This document shows positions 26,482 through 35,412 of a DNA stretch of 48,005 nt, in pieces. The stretch spans positions 1 through 48,005 of the forward strand of contig CAYRUO010000011.1 of NCBI GenBank assembly GCA_964427505.1, given 5' to 3'. The translations under genes were made by a program, and so were the position numbers. The notes beneath the pieces were generated by a model. That model searched no databases and had not been told where the DNA came from. It worked only from the letters and a program-made list of their open reading frames with translations. The stretch is from Thermanaerothrix sp034436175. Lineage in GTDB: Bacteria > Chloroflexota > Anaerolineae > Anaerolineales > Anaerolineaceae. Positions within the stretch are counted from its first letter, which is position 1. Each line of letters begins with the position of its first letter.

Positions 26482-26587
26482 TACGTTTTCGAGCCATTCC
26501 ATTTCCAACACAAAATTGACACAACTTCTATAAAATGAAATTACCAGGCTATTGTACAATTAGGAAAATTGATCAGGAGGTATGGCG

Positions 26588-27241
26588 ATGTTAGTCGGCG
26601 AACGCATGTCTCACCCGGTCATTACCGTTCCCCCCACCATGCCCGTACAAGATGCTCTTGCCCAAATGCGCCGCGACCGCGTCAGCCGCTATCCGGTGGT
26701 CAACTCGCGGGGCAAACTGGTCGGTATCGTTTCCAAACTCGATTTGATGAACGCCTCGCCCTCCAAAGCCACCACGCTGAGCGTTTGGGAGATCAATTAT
26801 TTGCTGAGCAAAATCACGGTTGAACAGGTCATGACCACCAAAGTCATCACCGTTACCGAAGATACGCCCCTAGAAGAAGCCGCGCGCATTATGGCCGATA
26901 ATAAAATTGGAGGACTACCAGTCATGCGCGGCGATCGGCTGGTGGGGATTATCACCGAAACAGATCTCTTCCGCATCTTCCTGGAAATGCTCGGAGCACG
27001 GATGCCGGGAGTGCGCCTGACGGTAGAACTGCGTGAAATGCCGGGCAAACTGCATGAATTAACCGGTGCCATCCAAGAGACCGGGGGCAACATTATTGCC
27101 TTAGGCACATTTTTAGGGGAATCCACCGAAACACGTCGTGTAACGGTCAAGGTCAGCGGAGTGGGCCTGGAGGATTTGCAAAAGGCGGTGCAGCCCGTGG
27201 TTGAGAAAGTTGTGGATATTCGCGAGATGAAACCTGTATAG
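26588..27241 (+). CDS. CBS-domain pair with C-terminal ACT domain (AcuB-like)
   Basis: This 217-residue cytoplasmic protein has two CBS repeats (about 3-55 and 75-130; MSHPVITVPPTM and MTTKVITVTEDTPLEE) and an ACT domain (about 140-205; ELREMPGKLHELTGAI). Such proteins sense nucleotides or amino acids and regulate enzymes; the layout is that of AcuB proteins, whose targets are mostly unknown. The ATG at 26588 is preferred because AGGAGG lies seven bases before it; the ATG at 26582 is too close. A TACAAT at 26555 may be its -10. A terminator follows. Confidence 0.85.
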   Translation: MLVGERMSHPVITVPPTMPVQDALAQMRRDRVSRYPVVNSRGKLVGIVSKLDLMNASPSKATTLSVWEINYLLSKITVEQVMTTKVITVTEDTPLEEAARIMADNKIGGLPVMRGDRLVGIITETDLFRIFLEMLGARMPGVRLTVELREMPGKLHELTGAIQETGGNIIALGTFLGESTETRRVTVKVSGVGLEDLQKAVQPVVEKVVDIREMKPV

Positions 27242-27250
27242 TTCCGATTT

Positions 27251-27300
27251 GCCCGGCACCTTGCAGTTTCCTTACAGGTGCCGGGCCATCTCTCACTTTT
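27251..27300 (+). terminator. Terminator-like hairpin after the CBS-ACT gene
   Basis: A perfect 11-base stem GCCCGGCACCT / AGGTGCCGGGC has a 14-base loop. The following TCTCTCACTTTT is only moderately T-rich. Confidence 0.7.
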
Positions 27301-27304
27301 AGGG

Positions 27305-27310
27305 TATATT
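27305..27310 (+). promoter_or_regulatory. -10 element just before a GTG start (possible leaderless mRNA)
   Basis: TATATT ends five bases before the first GTG of the sensor kinase, so the transcript should begin at the start codon region. There is no ribosome-binding site. Confidence 0.4.
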
Positions 27311-27315
27311 TTCAG

Positions 27316-29103
27316 GTGGTGCGTCAGTCCGAGTTTCCCTACCTCGCCGATTGGATTGCCATTCTACTGCGATGGGTGATCCTCATTGCCGCCACGTTGG
27401 CGTTGGCCTTCAGCATTGGTGGCAACTGGGCTTTTGTGGTGCTGATCGCCCTCGGTGTAGGTTGGAATCTGGCCTCATCCTCGCTCGCCATTAACAACCG
27501 CCGCCTGGTCTTCCACCGCCCAATCAACGTAACGGTAGATTTTCTAATTAGTTTGGGTATGTTCCTGGCCAGCGGGGGAGAACGTGGGCCCCTGTTCTGG
27601 ATTGGCCTCTCGGCCCTGCTCTCAGGGGCGATTTACTATGAGTGGCGAGGCAGTCTGGGAGTCGCACTGGCGCTGAGCCTGCTTCAAGGCGGCGCTTATT
27701 ATTCTCACAGCGGCGGGAGACTGGAAGATCTGCTGTATTTAGGGCGCACCGTGGCTTTTAACCTTCTCACCGGCGCGCTTTTGGGGGTATTGAGCACACG
27801 TCTGATTGGAGCGGTGCGTAAGCGTTATCAAGCCCAACTCGCGCTCCGCCGCGAGGCCGAACGCAAAGCCCAACAGCGCGAACGGCGCCGCATCCAAACG
27901 TTTTATGACATGGTAGAAACCCTGGGCGGTACACTGAATCACCAGGTTGTCCTAGACGCTGCCCTCGATTTGAGCTTGGCCGCCCTAAGCGAAGAAGCCG
28001 ATATTCAATCCTTGGTCAGCGTGGTCTTAATGTTCCGTGAGGAAGGGTTAGTCATCGGCACTGCCCGCGGCCTGCCCCCGGCAGATCAGAACATCGTCCT
28101 GCGCAATCACGAGGGCGCCCTGGCGGAGATTCTGCAACGTGGTGAGCCCCAGATCCTAACTCAGCCGGCACAGGACCCGCAGTTAGGCCGCCTGGTTGCC
28201 CTGCAAAACTGCCGCTCCGCCTATTGCCTGCCCTTGGTGCGCGGGATGCAGGTCTTTGGGGCAATGCTTTTTGCCCATCCCGAACCGAACTTCTTCACCC
28301 CGGATCGCCGCGAACTTCTGGAAATCATCAGTCATCAAGTCACCATTGCCCTCCAAAACGCGCGTCTATTCCAGCAACTGGAAGAAGAACGCCAGCGCTT
28401 GATCGAAACCACCGAAGAAGCCCACAAAAAACTGGCCCGCGATTTACATGATGGCCCCACTCAATCCATCTCTGCCATTGCGATGCGCTTGAGTATTTTG
28501 CGTAAGACCTTGGAAAAAAGCCACATCAACGGCCAAGTTGCCGAAGAACTCCAGCAAATTGAAGCCCTGGCCCGCCGCACCACAGAAGAGATTCGGCACA
28601 TGCTGTTTACGCTGCGCCCGCTGATCCTGGAATCCGAAGGGCTCATTCCGGCTCTGAAGGTCATGTGCGAAAAAATGTGGGCACTGTACCAGCAGAAGGT
28701 AACCCTCGACGCCGACCCTGAGGTAGTTAAGCACCTGGATCCTAACCGCCAGACCATTGTCTTTTACATCATCGAAGAGGCGGTCAACAATGCACGCAAA
28801 CACGCCGAGGCGAGCGAAATTCGCGTGCGCATTCGCTTTCTACCGCGGGAACAGGAAATTGCCTTTGTTGAAATCGCCGACAACGGCAAAGGCTTTGATC
28901 CTAAGGAGGTTGGCACGAATTACGAGCGCCGGGGCAGTCTGGGCATGGTCAACCTGCGCGAACGCACCGAACTGCTCAACGGCTTGCTCTATATTGACTC
29001 CGCGCCGGGCAAAGGCACCCGGGTCTATGTGGTCATTCCGTTGACCGATACGGCAGCCGAACGGCTCCACCGCGGACTTATCGGCACCCGCGAGCGGGCT
29101 TAG
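27316..29103 (+). CDS. Membrane sensor histidine kinase, NarL-type (HisKA_3)
   Basis: The 595-residue protein has an N-terminal block of about five to six hydrophobic helices (residues 10-165) with no obvious periplasmic domain, a coiled linker rich in Arg/Glu (170-195), a GAF-like domain (about 205-350), and the HisKA_3 dimerisation domain with phospho-acceptor His378 in ARDLHDGPTQS. The ATPase domain has EEAVNNARKHAEA (N-box), DNGKGFD and GSLGMVNLRER. Its cognate regulator should be of the NarL type and is not in the window; the OmpR-type regulator at 24 kb is an unlikely partner. The start is GTG 27316 or 27319. It is followed 23 bases later by a hydrolase gene. Confidence 0.87.
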   Translation: MVRQSEFPYLADWIAILLRWVILIAATLALAFSIGGNWAFVVLIALGVGWNLASSSLAINNRRLVFHRPINVTVDFLISLGMFLASGGERGPLFWIGLSALLSGAIYYEWRGSLGVALALSLLQGGAYYSHSGGRLEDLLYLGRTVAFNLLTGALLGVLSTRLIGAVRKRYQAQLALRREAERKAQQRERRRIQTFYDMVETLGGTLNHQVVLDAALDLSLAALSEEADIQSLVSVVLMFREEGLVIGTARGLPPADQNIVLRNHEGALAEILQRGEPQILTQPAQDPQLGRLVALQNCRSAYCLPLVRGMQVFGAMLFAHPEPNFFTPDRRELLEIISHQVTIALQNARLFQQLEEERQRLIETTEEAHKKLARDLHDGPTQSISAIAMRLSILRKTLEKSHINGQVAEELQQIEALARRTTEEIRHMLFTLRPLILESEGLIPALKVMCEKMWALYQQKVTLDADPEVVKHLDPNRQTIVFYIIEEAVNNARKHAEASEIRVRIRFLPREQEIAFVEIADNGKGFDPKEVGTNYERRGSLGMVNLRERTELLNGLLYIDSAPGKGTRVYVVIPLTDTAAERLHRGLIGTRERA

Positions 29104-29126
29104 AGACCATTACGCTGGAAGGAGGC

Positions 29127-29969
29127 ATGCCCCTGGCGAATACACTTCACTTCTTGTGGTTTGAAGGGGGCGGCCATCTTCATCCTTATCCAATTCTCCT
29201 CATCCACGGTGTTGGCCAAGATGCCAGCATCTGGCCACCGGCCTTGCGCCGCTTGTCGGGATTCCGCGTGTTGGCCGTTGACCTGCCCGGGCATGGCCGC
29301 TCCGCCGGCACAGGGTTGCAGATGGTAGAGGCTTACGCCCAACAGGTGATCGAACTCATGGCCAGCCTGAAAATACCCCGCGCGATCCTGGTCGGCACCT
29401 CATTGGGGGGAGCCATCGCTTTACATCTTGGCTTGGAATACCCCGATCTGGTGCAGGCCTTGGGCCTCATCAGTTGCTTCCCTTCCGTCACCCTCCCACC
29501 AGTCTGGCTCGAAGGCCTGGAAAACCCGCTAACACGCACCGCTGCTTTGCAAAACCTGGAACAACATCTCTTACCCCCGGGCACACCGCGTGCTGTCGCC
29601 GATACGGTAAAGAAAGCCTTGGCTCGTCAGCGCTCCGAGGTACGCTGTGCAGATTGGAAGGCGCTTTCCCGCTTTGATGCCCGTGAACGTTTGAAAAACC
29701 TACAAGTGCCGACATTGTGGATCTGTGGCGCCAAAGATCCACTGCTCTCTCCCTCATCATGGAGTCTTTTGCGCCACCTGGCCTCTAATCATCATAGCAT
29801 CACGATTCTGCCGGGTGTCGGTCACTGGGCAATGTTAGAAAAACCCGCCGACATTAGCACGCTTCTGCGGGCCTTCCTCGCCCAAACCTTCACCGAAGAC
29901 ATCCCGGTGGCAAAGTCTCCCTTGCCCGAAGATGTGACTGCGCCCGATCACAACAACACAAGCATCTGA
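29127..29969 (+). CDS. Alpha/beta-hydrolase fold protein
   Basis: The 280-residue cytoplasmic hydrolase has a complete triad: Ser in GTSLGG (nucleophile elbow, near residue 92), Asp in CGAKDPLL near 202 and His in GVGHWAMLEKP near 232. HGVGQDAS supplies the oxyanion-hole segment and DLPGHGRS is the second family motif. The substrate is unknown (esterase, lactonase or C-C hydrolase are possible). AGGAGG stands only one base before the ATG, unusually close, so the true start could be slightly downstream. It probably forms an operon with the kinase. Convergent with the sigma-factor gene, four bases between stops. Confidence 0.82.
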   Translation: MPLANTLHFLWFEGGGHLHPYPILLIHGVGQDASIWPPALRRLSGFRVLAVDLPGHGRSAGTGLQMVEAYAQQVIELMASLKIPRAILVGTSLGGAIALHLGLEYPDLVQALGLISCFPSVTLPPVWLEGLENPLTRTAALQNLEQHLLPPGTPRAVADTVKKALARQRSEVRCADWKALSRFDARERLKNLQVPTLWICGAKDPLLSPSSWSLLRHLASNHHSITILPGVGHWAMLEKPADISTLLRAFLAQTFTEDIPVAKSPLPEDVTAPDHNNTSI

Positions 29970-29973
29970 AGCC

Positions 29974-31152
29974 TTATAGGTATTCCTTTAACTGACGAGA
30001 GCGTCGCGGATGGCGCAGGCGGTGCAGGGCTTTGCTCTCAATCTGACGAATACGCTCACGGGTCAGACCGAATTTTTGCCCCACCTCTTCCAGGGTGTAC
30101 GTATGCCCATTTTCAAGGCCAAAACGCAAACGCAAAATACGCGCTTCACGCGGCGGCAGTGTATCTAATACCGCTTCCACTTTCTCGCGCAAGAGTTTAT
30201 CATACGCGCTCTGCATCGGCGAAGGGGTGTTTTGATCTTCCACGAACATCGCCAGTTCGGTATCTTCTTCGTCTTCCTCCACCGGGCTATCCAAAGAGAG
30301 CGGAAGCCACGAGACGCGCAACATCCAATCCACCTTCTCCGGTGGAACGTTGAGTTCTTCGGCCAGTTCAGCCTGCGTAGGCGCGCGTCCAAGCCGCTGT
30401 TCTAATTCGTGCGCCACACGGTATAAATTGCGAATGCGATCCACCATGTGCACCGGCACGCGAATCGTCCGTCCCTGGTCGGCGATGGCGCGCGTGATGG
30501 TCTGGCGAATCCACCACGTGGCATAGGTGGAGAAGCGAAAACCACGCTGATACTCGTATTTTTCCACCGCCTTCATCAAGCCCAGATTGCCTTCTTGGAT
30601 CAGATCCAAAAACGGCACGCCGCGCCCGATATAACGCTTGGCAATCGAAACAACCAGACGCGTGTTGGCCTTAATAAGGTGTTCGCGCGCTTGGATGCCC
30701 TCCAGGACTTGCTGTTCGAGTTCCTGGCGCTGTTGGGGAGTGGCCTGACCGTTCAGATGTTCCAGGATACGCCGCGCCTGCCGTCCACGTTCGATCCGCT
30801 GGGCCAATTCCCGTTCTTCCTCCGCCGTCAACAACGGCACGCGCGCCATTTCTTTAAGGTATAAGCCCACCGTATCATCGCTGGTGATCCAATCCATATC
30901 CAGCGGCACATCGGCGGCCTCGGCAGACTCAAAGAGCGCTTCGCCGTCCAGGGCATCGCTCTCGCGGTCAAAGAATTCGACCCCCTGACGCCGCAGTATC
31001 GCCAAGAGATTTTCCAGGCGTTCGGCATCTTGTTCCAGTTCAGGGCATACTTCGAGCAAATCTTCGGTCGTTAAAAACCCCTGGACTTCGGCCTTTTCCA
31101 GCAACAGATCCAAAATTTCTACGCTACGCTTGGGCCTGCCCGTATTGATCAC
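29974..31152 (-). CDS. rpoD: Principal RNA polymerase sigma factor (RpoD/SigA)
   Basis: The 392-residue group-1-type sigma-70 factor has region 1.1-like helices (about 5-60), region 1.2 with DDTVGLYLKEMARVPLL, region 2 (QEGNLGLMKAVEKYEY and GFRFSTYATWWIRQ, the -10-reading helix), region 3, and region 4 ending in TLEEVGQKFGLTRERIRQIE, the helix-turn-helix for the -35. The -10/-35 promoters found in the window fit its specificity. GTG is the start, with GGAGGG six bases before it. It lies 80 bases downstream of YceD on the same strand and probably shares its promoter. A housekeeping role is inferred from length and complete regions. Confidence 0.93.
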   Translation of the reverse strand: MINTGRPKRSVEILDLLLEKAEVQGFLTTEDLLEVCPELEQDAERLENLLAILRRQGVEFFDRESDALDGEALFESAEAADVPLDMDWITSDDTVGLYLKEMARVPLLTAEEERELAQRIERGRQARRILEHLNGQATPQQRQELEQQVLEGIQAREHLIKANTRLVVSIAKRYIGRGVPFLDLIQEGNLGLMKAVEKYEYQRGFRFSTYATWWIRQTITRAIADQGRTIRVPVHMVDRIRNLYRVAHELEQRLGRAPTQAELAEELNVPPEKVDWMLRVSWLPLSLDSPVEEDEEDTELAMFVEDQNTPSPMQSAYDKLLREKVEAVLDTLPPREARILRLRFGLENGHTYTLEEVGQKFGLTRERIRQIESKALHRLRHPRRSRQLKEYL

Positions 31153-31232
31153 TCGTTTCCCTCCTGCCTTTGCCTGGGCTGAGGTGCAGAAATCATCCTA
31201 ACGCCAAATGCCCCCTCTTTATAAAATGGAAT

Positions 31233-31715
31233 TTATCCATCTAGCATAACCTGCATCTGATGCTCACACGTGGCCAGGTTAAGGTTTGTACCGCAGTACA
31301 TGCACAACCCGCGACAATCCGGGCGACAAATCGGTTTGATCGGCAGTTCCAAGATCAAGTAATCTCGCACCAGCGGGGCAAGATCAATATAACCGTCATC
31401 AGGCACATAGAGATCCGTCGGCGCATTACGGCGGTGACGAAACGAGTAAAGTTCCGAAAAATGCGTCGTCAGCGGTTGAGCATAGGTTTCCAGACAGCGC
31501 ACACACTCCAATGCCACAAAGCCGCTGAACTCCGATTCCACCAAAAGACCCTGCTGGGTGCGGCTGATATGCGCCGTGCCCTGAAAGGTCGTCAACTCAA
31601 AATCCGCGCCGAGTTGAATCAGCGGGAAATCAAAAGTAAAATCGCGATTTGCCCCAACTGACTGATGAACGAGGAAACCAACATTAATGCGGAGCGGGAA
31701 ACGTGGATAGGTCAC
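31233..31715 (-). CDS. YceD/DUF177 family protein
   Basis: This 160-residue protein of the DUF177 family is thought to act in 23S rRNA maturation or ribosome assembly. The hallmark cysteines are CVRC (71-74) and the cluster CRPDCRGLCMYCGTNL with a last Cys at 150, a likely zinc site. The usual downstream partner rpmF (ribosomal L32) is missing; only 80 bases separate its stop from rpoD. A strong sigma-A promoter lies upstream (31755-31783). The start is GTG with a weak AAGAAG. Confidence 0.82.
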   Translation of the reverse strand: MTYPRFPLRINVGFLVHQSVGANRDFTFDFPLIQLGADFELTTFQGTAHISRTQQGLLVESEFSGFVALECVRCLETYAQPLTTHFSELYSFRHRRNAPTDLYVPDDGYIDLAPLVRDYLILELPIKPICRPDCRGLCMYCGTNLNLATCEHQMQVMLDG

Positions 31716-31754
31716 AGTGGCTTCTTAACAATGCTATAATTTCAAGACAACTAG

Positions 31755-31783
31755 ATTATAGCATCCCAAACTGGACAAGTCAA
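31755..31783 (-). promoter_or_regulatory. Sigma-A promoter of yceD-rpoD
   Basis: On the minus strand TTGACT, a 17-base spacer and a perfect TATAAT lie about 40 bases before the yceD start. This is one of the best promoters in the window. Confidence 0.8.
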
Positions 31784-31820
31784 GTTATCTTCATTAATAT
31801 GATAAAATTGATAAAAAACC

Positions 31821-32459
31821 ATGCCCACATCCCTCTTAATCGCCACTAACAATCCCGGCAAGCGCCGTGAGATCCAGGCCATTCTGGCCGATTTGCCCCT
31901 CAAACTGATCCTACCGGCGGAGATCGGGCTTAACCTCGAGGTCGAAGAAACCGGCCACACCTACCAGGAAAACGCCGTCCTCAAAGCATTGGCCTTCGCG
32001 CGCGCCAGTGGCTTGCCCAGCCTGGCCGATGATTCCGGCCTCGAGGTGGAGGTGCTTGGGGGTGAGCCTGGGGTGCGTTCAGCCCGCTATGCACCAATCC
32101 CCAACGCCACCGATGCTGATCGCCGTGCCTACCTGCTAGAGCGCCTGCGCCCCTATCCTGTGCCCGATGGCCTACCGGGATGGCCGGCGCGCTTTCGCTG
32201 TGTGGTCGCCTTAGCCCTACCCGAGGGAGATATTTATCTGGCCGAAGGCACTTGCCCTGGCTTCATCATCACCCATGAGCGCGGACAGCACGGCTTCGGC
32301 TATGACCCGATTTTCTACCTCCCCGACTATGATCAAACCATGGCCGAATTACCGCCTGAGATAAAAAACCGCATCAGCCACCGCGCCCGTGCCCTCCAGG
32401 CGGCACGTCCTTTTCTCCAACGGGTGCTGAAACTCACCCCTGACGACCCTCTTCCCTGA
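31821..32459 (+). CDS. rdgB: Non-canonical purine NTP pyrophosphatase (RdgB/HAM1)
   Basis: The 212-residue house-cleaning enzyme hydrolyses dITP, XTP and ITP to monophosphates and pyrophosphate, preventing their incorporation in nucleic acids. Motifs are ATNNPGKRREI near residue 8 (nucleotide-binding loop), ADDSGLEV near 69 (metal-binding Asp), and GFGYDPIFYLP near 157, ending with NRISHRARAL. A TAAAAT at 31803 may be its -10, giving a very short leader. It is divergent from yceD and followed 41 bases later by an epimerase gene. Confidence 0.93.
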   Translation: MPTSLLIATNNPGKRREIQAILADLPLKLILPAEIGLNLEVEETGHTYQENAVLKALAFARASGLPSLADDSGLEVEVLGGEPGVRSARYAPIPNATDADRRAYLLERLRPYPVPDGLPGWPARFRCVVALALPEGDIYLAEGTCPGFIITHERGQHGFGYDPIFYLPDYDQTMAELPPEIKNRISHRARALQAARPFLQRVLKLTPDDPLP

Positions 32460-32500
32460 TCCTTCCACACTCTCCAGTCACCCTATGCTGAGGTAAAACT

Positions 32501-33538
32501 ATGCGCATCTATATCACCGGTATCAGCGGCTTTTTAGGCATCAACCTGGTGCGCTACCTGTTGCAACAAGGCTACACCGATATCGCCGGCATTGACCTGG
32601 TGGATTTCACCTACCCCGAACGTCCCTTGATCCAGTTTTTCCAGGGTGACATTCGTGACCCCGAAGCCGTGCGCAAGAGCATGGACGGGGCACACGTCGT
32701 CATCCACACTGCCGCCGCCCTACCCCTCTACCCGCCCGCGGACATTTTCAGCACCGATGTTGAGGGCACCCGCCTGTTGCTCGAGCACGCCCAGCGCTTT
32801 GGCGTTGAACGGTTTATTCACATTTCCAGTACGGCAGTATATGGCGTACCGGACCATCATCCCATCTACGAAGACGATCCGCTCAGCGGCGTTGGACCTT
32901 ATGGGCAGGCAAAGGTGCAAGCCGAGGCAGTCTGTCTCGAATTTCGCCAACAGGGTATGTGCGTACCCATCCTGCGTCCCAAATCCTTCGTCGGCCCGGA
33001 ACGTTTGGGCGTTTTTGCTATTCTATACGAATGGGCCAGCGAAGGCCGCAACTTTCCTATCATCGGATCAGGCCGCAACCGCTATCAACTGCTGGATGTT
33101 GACGACCTATGCCAAGCCATCGTCGCCTGCATGACGCTTGATAAAGAGATCGTGAATGACACCTTCAATATTGGCGCCGCCGAATTCGGCACCATGCGCG
33201 AGGATTTTCAGGCCGTGCTGGATGAAGCCGGTTTTGGCAAACGCATCATCCCCTTCCCCGCCGGACCGGCCATCCTGGCGCTAAAAGTGCTCGAAGCCCT
33301 CAAACTCTCCCCGCTCTATCCCTGGATCTATGAGACGGCGGCAAGGGATTCGTTTGTCGCCATTGACAAAGCCCAACAGCGCCTGGGGTTCCAGCCACGC
33401 TATTCAAACCGCGACGCTCTGGTGCGCAACTTCCGTTGGTATCTAGCCAATAAAGAGCGTTTCAGCGGGAAGGCCGGGGTGACTCACCGCGTCCCCTGGC
33501 AGCAGAAGGCATTAGGGTGGGTGAAGTGGCTCTTCTAA
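32501..33538 (+). CDS. NAD-dependent epimerase/dehydratase (extended SDR)
   Basis: The 345-residue protein is an extended short-chain dehydrogenase that changes sugar nucleotides or related compounds. The dinucleotide site is GISGFLG (7-13). The catalytic pair is Tyr-x3-Lys in YGQAK near residue 134, with Ser/Thr in ISSTAVYG upstream. The substrate half includes RPKSFVGPERLG and the C-terminal GFQPRYSNRDALVRN. The exact reaction is unknown. GAGG sits close before the ATG. A DegT aminotransferase is present 15 kb upstream but is not part of the same operon. Confidence 0.85.
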   Translation: MRIYITGISGFLGINLVRYLLQQGYTDIAGIDLVDFTYPERPLIQFFQGDIRDPEAVRKSMDGAHVVIHTAAALPLYPPADIFSTDVEGTRLLLEHAQRFGVERFIHISSTAVYGVPDHHPIYEDDPLSGVGPYGQAKVQAEAVCLEFRQQGMCVPILRPKSFVGPERLGVFAILYEWASEGRNFPIIGSGRNRYQLLDVDDLCQAIVACMTLDKEIVNDTFNIGAAEFGTMREDFQAVLDEAGFGKRIIPFPAGPAILALKVLEALKLSPLYPWIYETAARDSFVAIDKAQQRLGFQPRYSNRDALVRNFRWYLANKERFSGKAGVTHRVPWQQKALGWVKWLF

Positions 33539-33554
33539 GGGGTAAAAATTTGTT

Positions 33555-33583
33555 TTGACAATCTTGATATTGTATGCTAAAAT
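33555..33583 (+). promoter_or_regulatory. Strong sigma-A promoter upstream of the rnj leader
   Basis: TTGACA, a 17-base spacer and TGC-TAAAAT (with an extended -10) give a near-consensus promoter. The start point would be near 33590, about 180 bases before rnj. Confidence 0.85.
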
Positions 33584-33589
33584 TCAATC

Positions 33590-33707
33590 AGTGAATTTTG
33601 AGGAATTCGCCGGATGTCCGGCCACATGTGGGGGTGTGCTGGTCGCGGTTGCCCGCGGCAATTCAGCCTGCCCTCATTGGGCCCCGGTGAAAGGATGCCG
33701 GGGTTTT
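33590..33707 (+). ncRNA. Structured leader or small RNA ending in a terminator, upstream of rnj
   Basis: The predicted transcript folds as a closing stem GAATT/AATTC (33603-33607 with 33660-33664) around three hairpins: GCCGG-ATGT-CCGGC (33609-33622), CACA/TGTG (33623-33638) and CGCGG-TTGC-CCGCG (33644-33657). A GCCC/GGGC stem follows at 33670-33682, then a terminator. It may be a cis-attenuator of rnj or an independent RNA of about 120 bases. I found no match to SRP RNA, 6S RNA or a remembered riboswitch consensus. Confidence 0.5.
33682..33707 (+). terminator. Rho-independent terminator/attenuator in front of rnj
   Basis: CCCCGG and CCGGGG form a stem with a ten-base loop and are followed by TTTT. 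It lies 64 bases before the rnj start, so read-through or a switch would control rnj expression. Confidence 0.7.
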
Positions 33708-33771
33708 CGTTTGAATCTTAGACGCTTTAATTAGCGTTTGGAAATTTTTGAAATTGGAGTAAGGTTTAGCA

Positions 33772-35412
33772 ATGAAACATTCAAGGTTGCGCATCATTCC
33801 TCTCGGCGGTCTCGGTGAGGTCGGGCGGAATATGATGGTTTACGAGTACGAGCGCTCGATCCTCATCGTGGATACGGGATTAATGTTCCCTAACGACGAT
33901 ATGTTGGGGATTGATTACATCATCCCCGACATCACCTATCTATTGGACAAACGCGATTGGGTAAAGGGGATCATTATCACCCATGGCCACGAGGACCATA
34001 CCGGCGCTATTCGCCACGTGTTGGAAAATATCCCGGCCCCGGTGTATGCTACTCCCCTAACTCGCGGTCTTATCGAGGTCAAACTGGCCAAAGGCGGGCT
34101 ATTACAGCGTAGCGAACTGCACACCGTTCAGGCCGGCGAAACGGTTCACATCGGGCCGTTTAAAGTCAAGTTCTACCATGTCTGCCACTCCATTCCCGAT
34201 GCGGTGGGATTGGGCATCGAAACGCCGGTGGGGTTAATCGTGCATGCCAGCGACTATAAGTTTGACCAGACGCCGGTGGATAATTGGCCTACCGACTACG
34301 CCACCTTGGCCGAATTCTCCCAGCGCGGCGTGCTGGCGCTTTTGGCCGACTCGACCAATGTGGAGCGCCCCGGCTGGACGCCCTCCGAGCGCGTGGTGGA
34401 TGCGGCATTGGATCAGGTCTTCGCCGAAGCCCCCGGGCGCATCATCCTCGCCAGTTTTGCCTCGCTGATCTCGCGCATGCAGCAGGTGGCTAACGCGGCC
34501 CAACGCCACAACCGCAAACTCGCCTTCGTGGGCACCAGCATGGTGGATAACATGCGCATGGCGCGCAAATTGGGCTACCTGGATTTGCCCGATGACCTTG
34601 TCGTCCCCTTGGAGCAAGCGCTGGCCCTGCCACCGGAGCGGGTGGTGATCATGTGCACCGGTTCACAGGGGGAGCCCACCTCAATCATGGGGCGGCTCTC
34701 GCGCGGCACGAACCGTCAATTCGATATCATCCCCGGCGACACAGTCGTCCTTTCCTCGCACCCTATCCCGGGGAATGAAGAAAACGTTTATCAGACCATC
34801 AACCGCCTCTTCCAACTAGGGGCAAACGTGATCTATGAAGCCATTGCGCCGGTGCATGTCTCTGGGCACGCCAGTCAGGAAGAGATGAAACTGCTGATTC
34901 ACCTGACGCGTCCTAAGTACTTGGTGCCGATTCACGGCGAACCGCGCCACCTCTACCGGCACGCCATCCTAGCCCAGCAGATGGGCATCCCGCGCGAGAA
35001 CGTTGCCATCCTGGAAAACGGCCAAGTGCTCGAATTCGTCAACGGGCAAATGCGCCTGGGCGAACGGGTACCCACGTCCTACGTCTTTGTGGATGGCTCC
35101 GGCGTGGGCGAAGTAGATGAAGAGGTGCTACGTGAGCGCGAAGCCCTCGCCCGCGATGGGATTGTGATGGTGCATCTGGTGTTGGATCGCTACAGCGGCA
35201 GTTTGCGCCGCGAACCGGTGATTACCAGCCGCGGCTTCCTCACCGCCGGCGATGCCGACGAAGTGCTGGCGCGCGCCCGCAAACGCGTGGCCGAAGTCGC
35301 CGCACGTGCCAACGGTAATCTCAATCGCGATGTTGAGCAAGCGCTGAGCAACTTCCTTTACAACGAGACCCGCCGCCGCCCGTTGATTTACGTCACCTCG
35401 GCCCGTGAGTGA
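33772..35412 (+). CDS. rnj: Ribonuclease J
   Basis: This metallo-beta-lactamase/beta-CASP nuclease of 546 residues processes and degrades RNA (5'-exonuclease and endonuclease). The metal site is HGHEDHTG (71-78), and further ligands are in CHSIPDAVG and HASDYKFDQ. The beta-CASP region contains ADSTNVERPGWTPSE and GSQGEPTS, and HVSGHASQEE and VPIHGEPRHLYRHA complete the active site. The C-terminal domain follows. A GGAGTAAGG is near the ATG. RNase J commonly replaces RNase E in such bacteria. Its expression may be regulated by the leader described above. The last 25 bases overlap the convergent Usp gene. Confidence 0.94.
   Translation: MKHSRLRIIPLGGLGEVGRNMMVYEYERSILIVDTGLMFPNDDMLGIDYIIPDITYLLDKRDWVKGIIITHGHEDHTGAIRHVLENIPAPVYATPLTRGLIEVKLAKGGLLQRSELHTVQAGETVHIGPFKVKFYHVCHSIPDAVGLGIETPVGLIVHASDYKFDQTPVDNWPTDYATLAEFSQRGVLALLADSTNVERPGWTPSERVVDAALDQVFAEAPGRIILASFASLISRMQQVANAAQRHNRKLAFVGTSMVDNMRMARKLGYLDLPDDLVVPLEQALALPPERVVIMCTGSQGEPTSIMGRLSRGTNRQFDIIPGDTVVLSSHPIPGNEENVYQTINRLFQLGANVIYEAIAPVHVSGHASQEEMKLLIHLTRPKYLVPIHGEPRHLYRHAILAQQMGIPRENVAILENGQVLEFVNGQMRLGERVPTSYVFVDGSGVGEVDEEVLREREALARDGIVMVHLVLDRYSGSLRREPVITSRGFLTAGDADEVLARARKRVAEVAARANGNLNRDVEQALSNFLYNETRRRPLIYVTSARE

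Noticed and set aside
33590..33707. Leader RNA as SRP 4.5S, 6S or tmRNA.
   Set aside because: The SRP GGAAG core, the 6S long open bubble and the tmRNA ends are not present.
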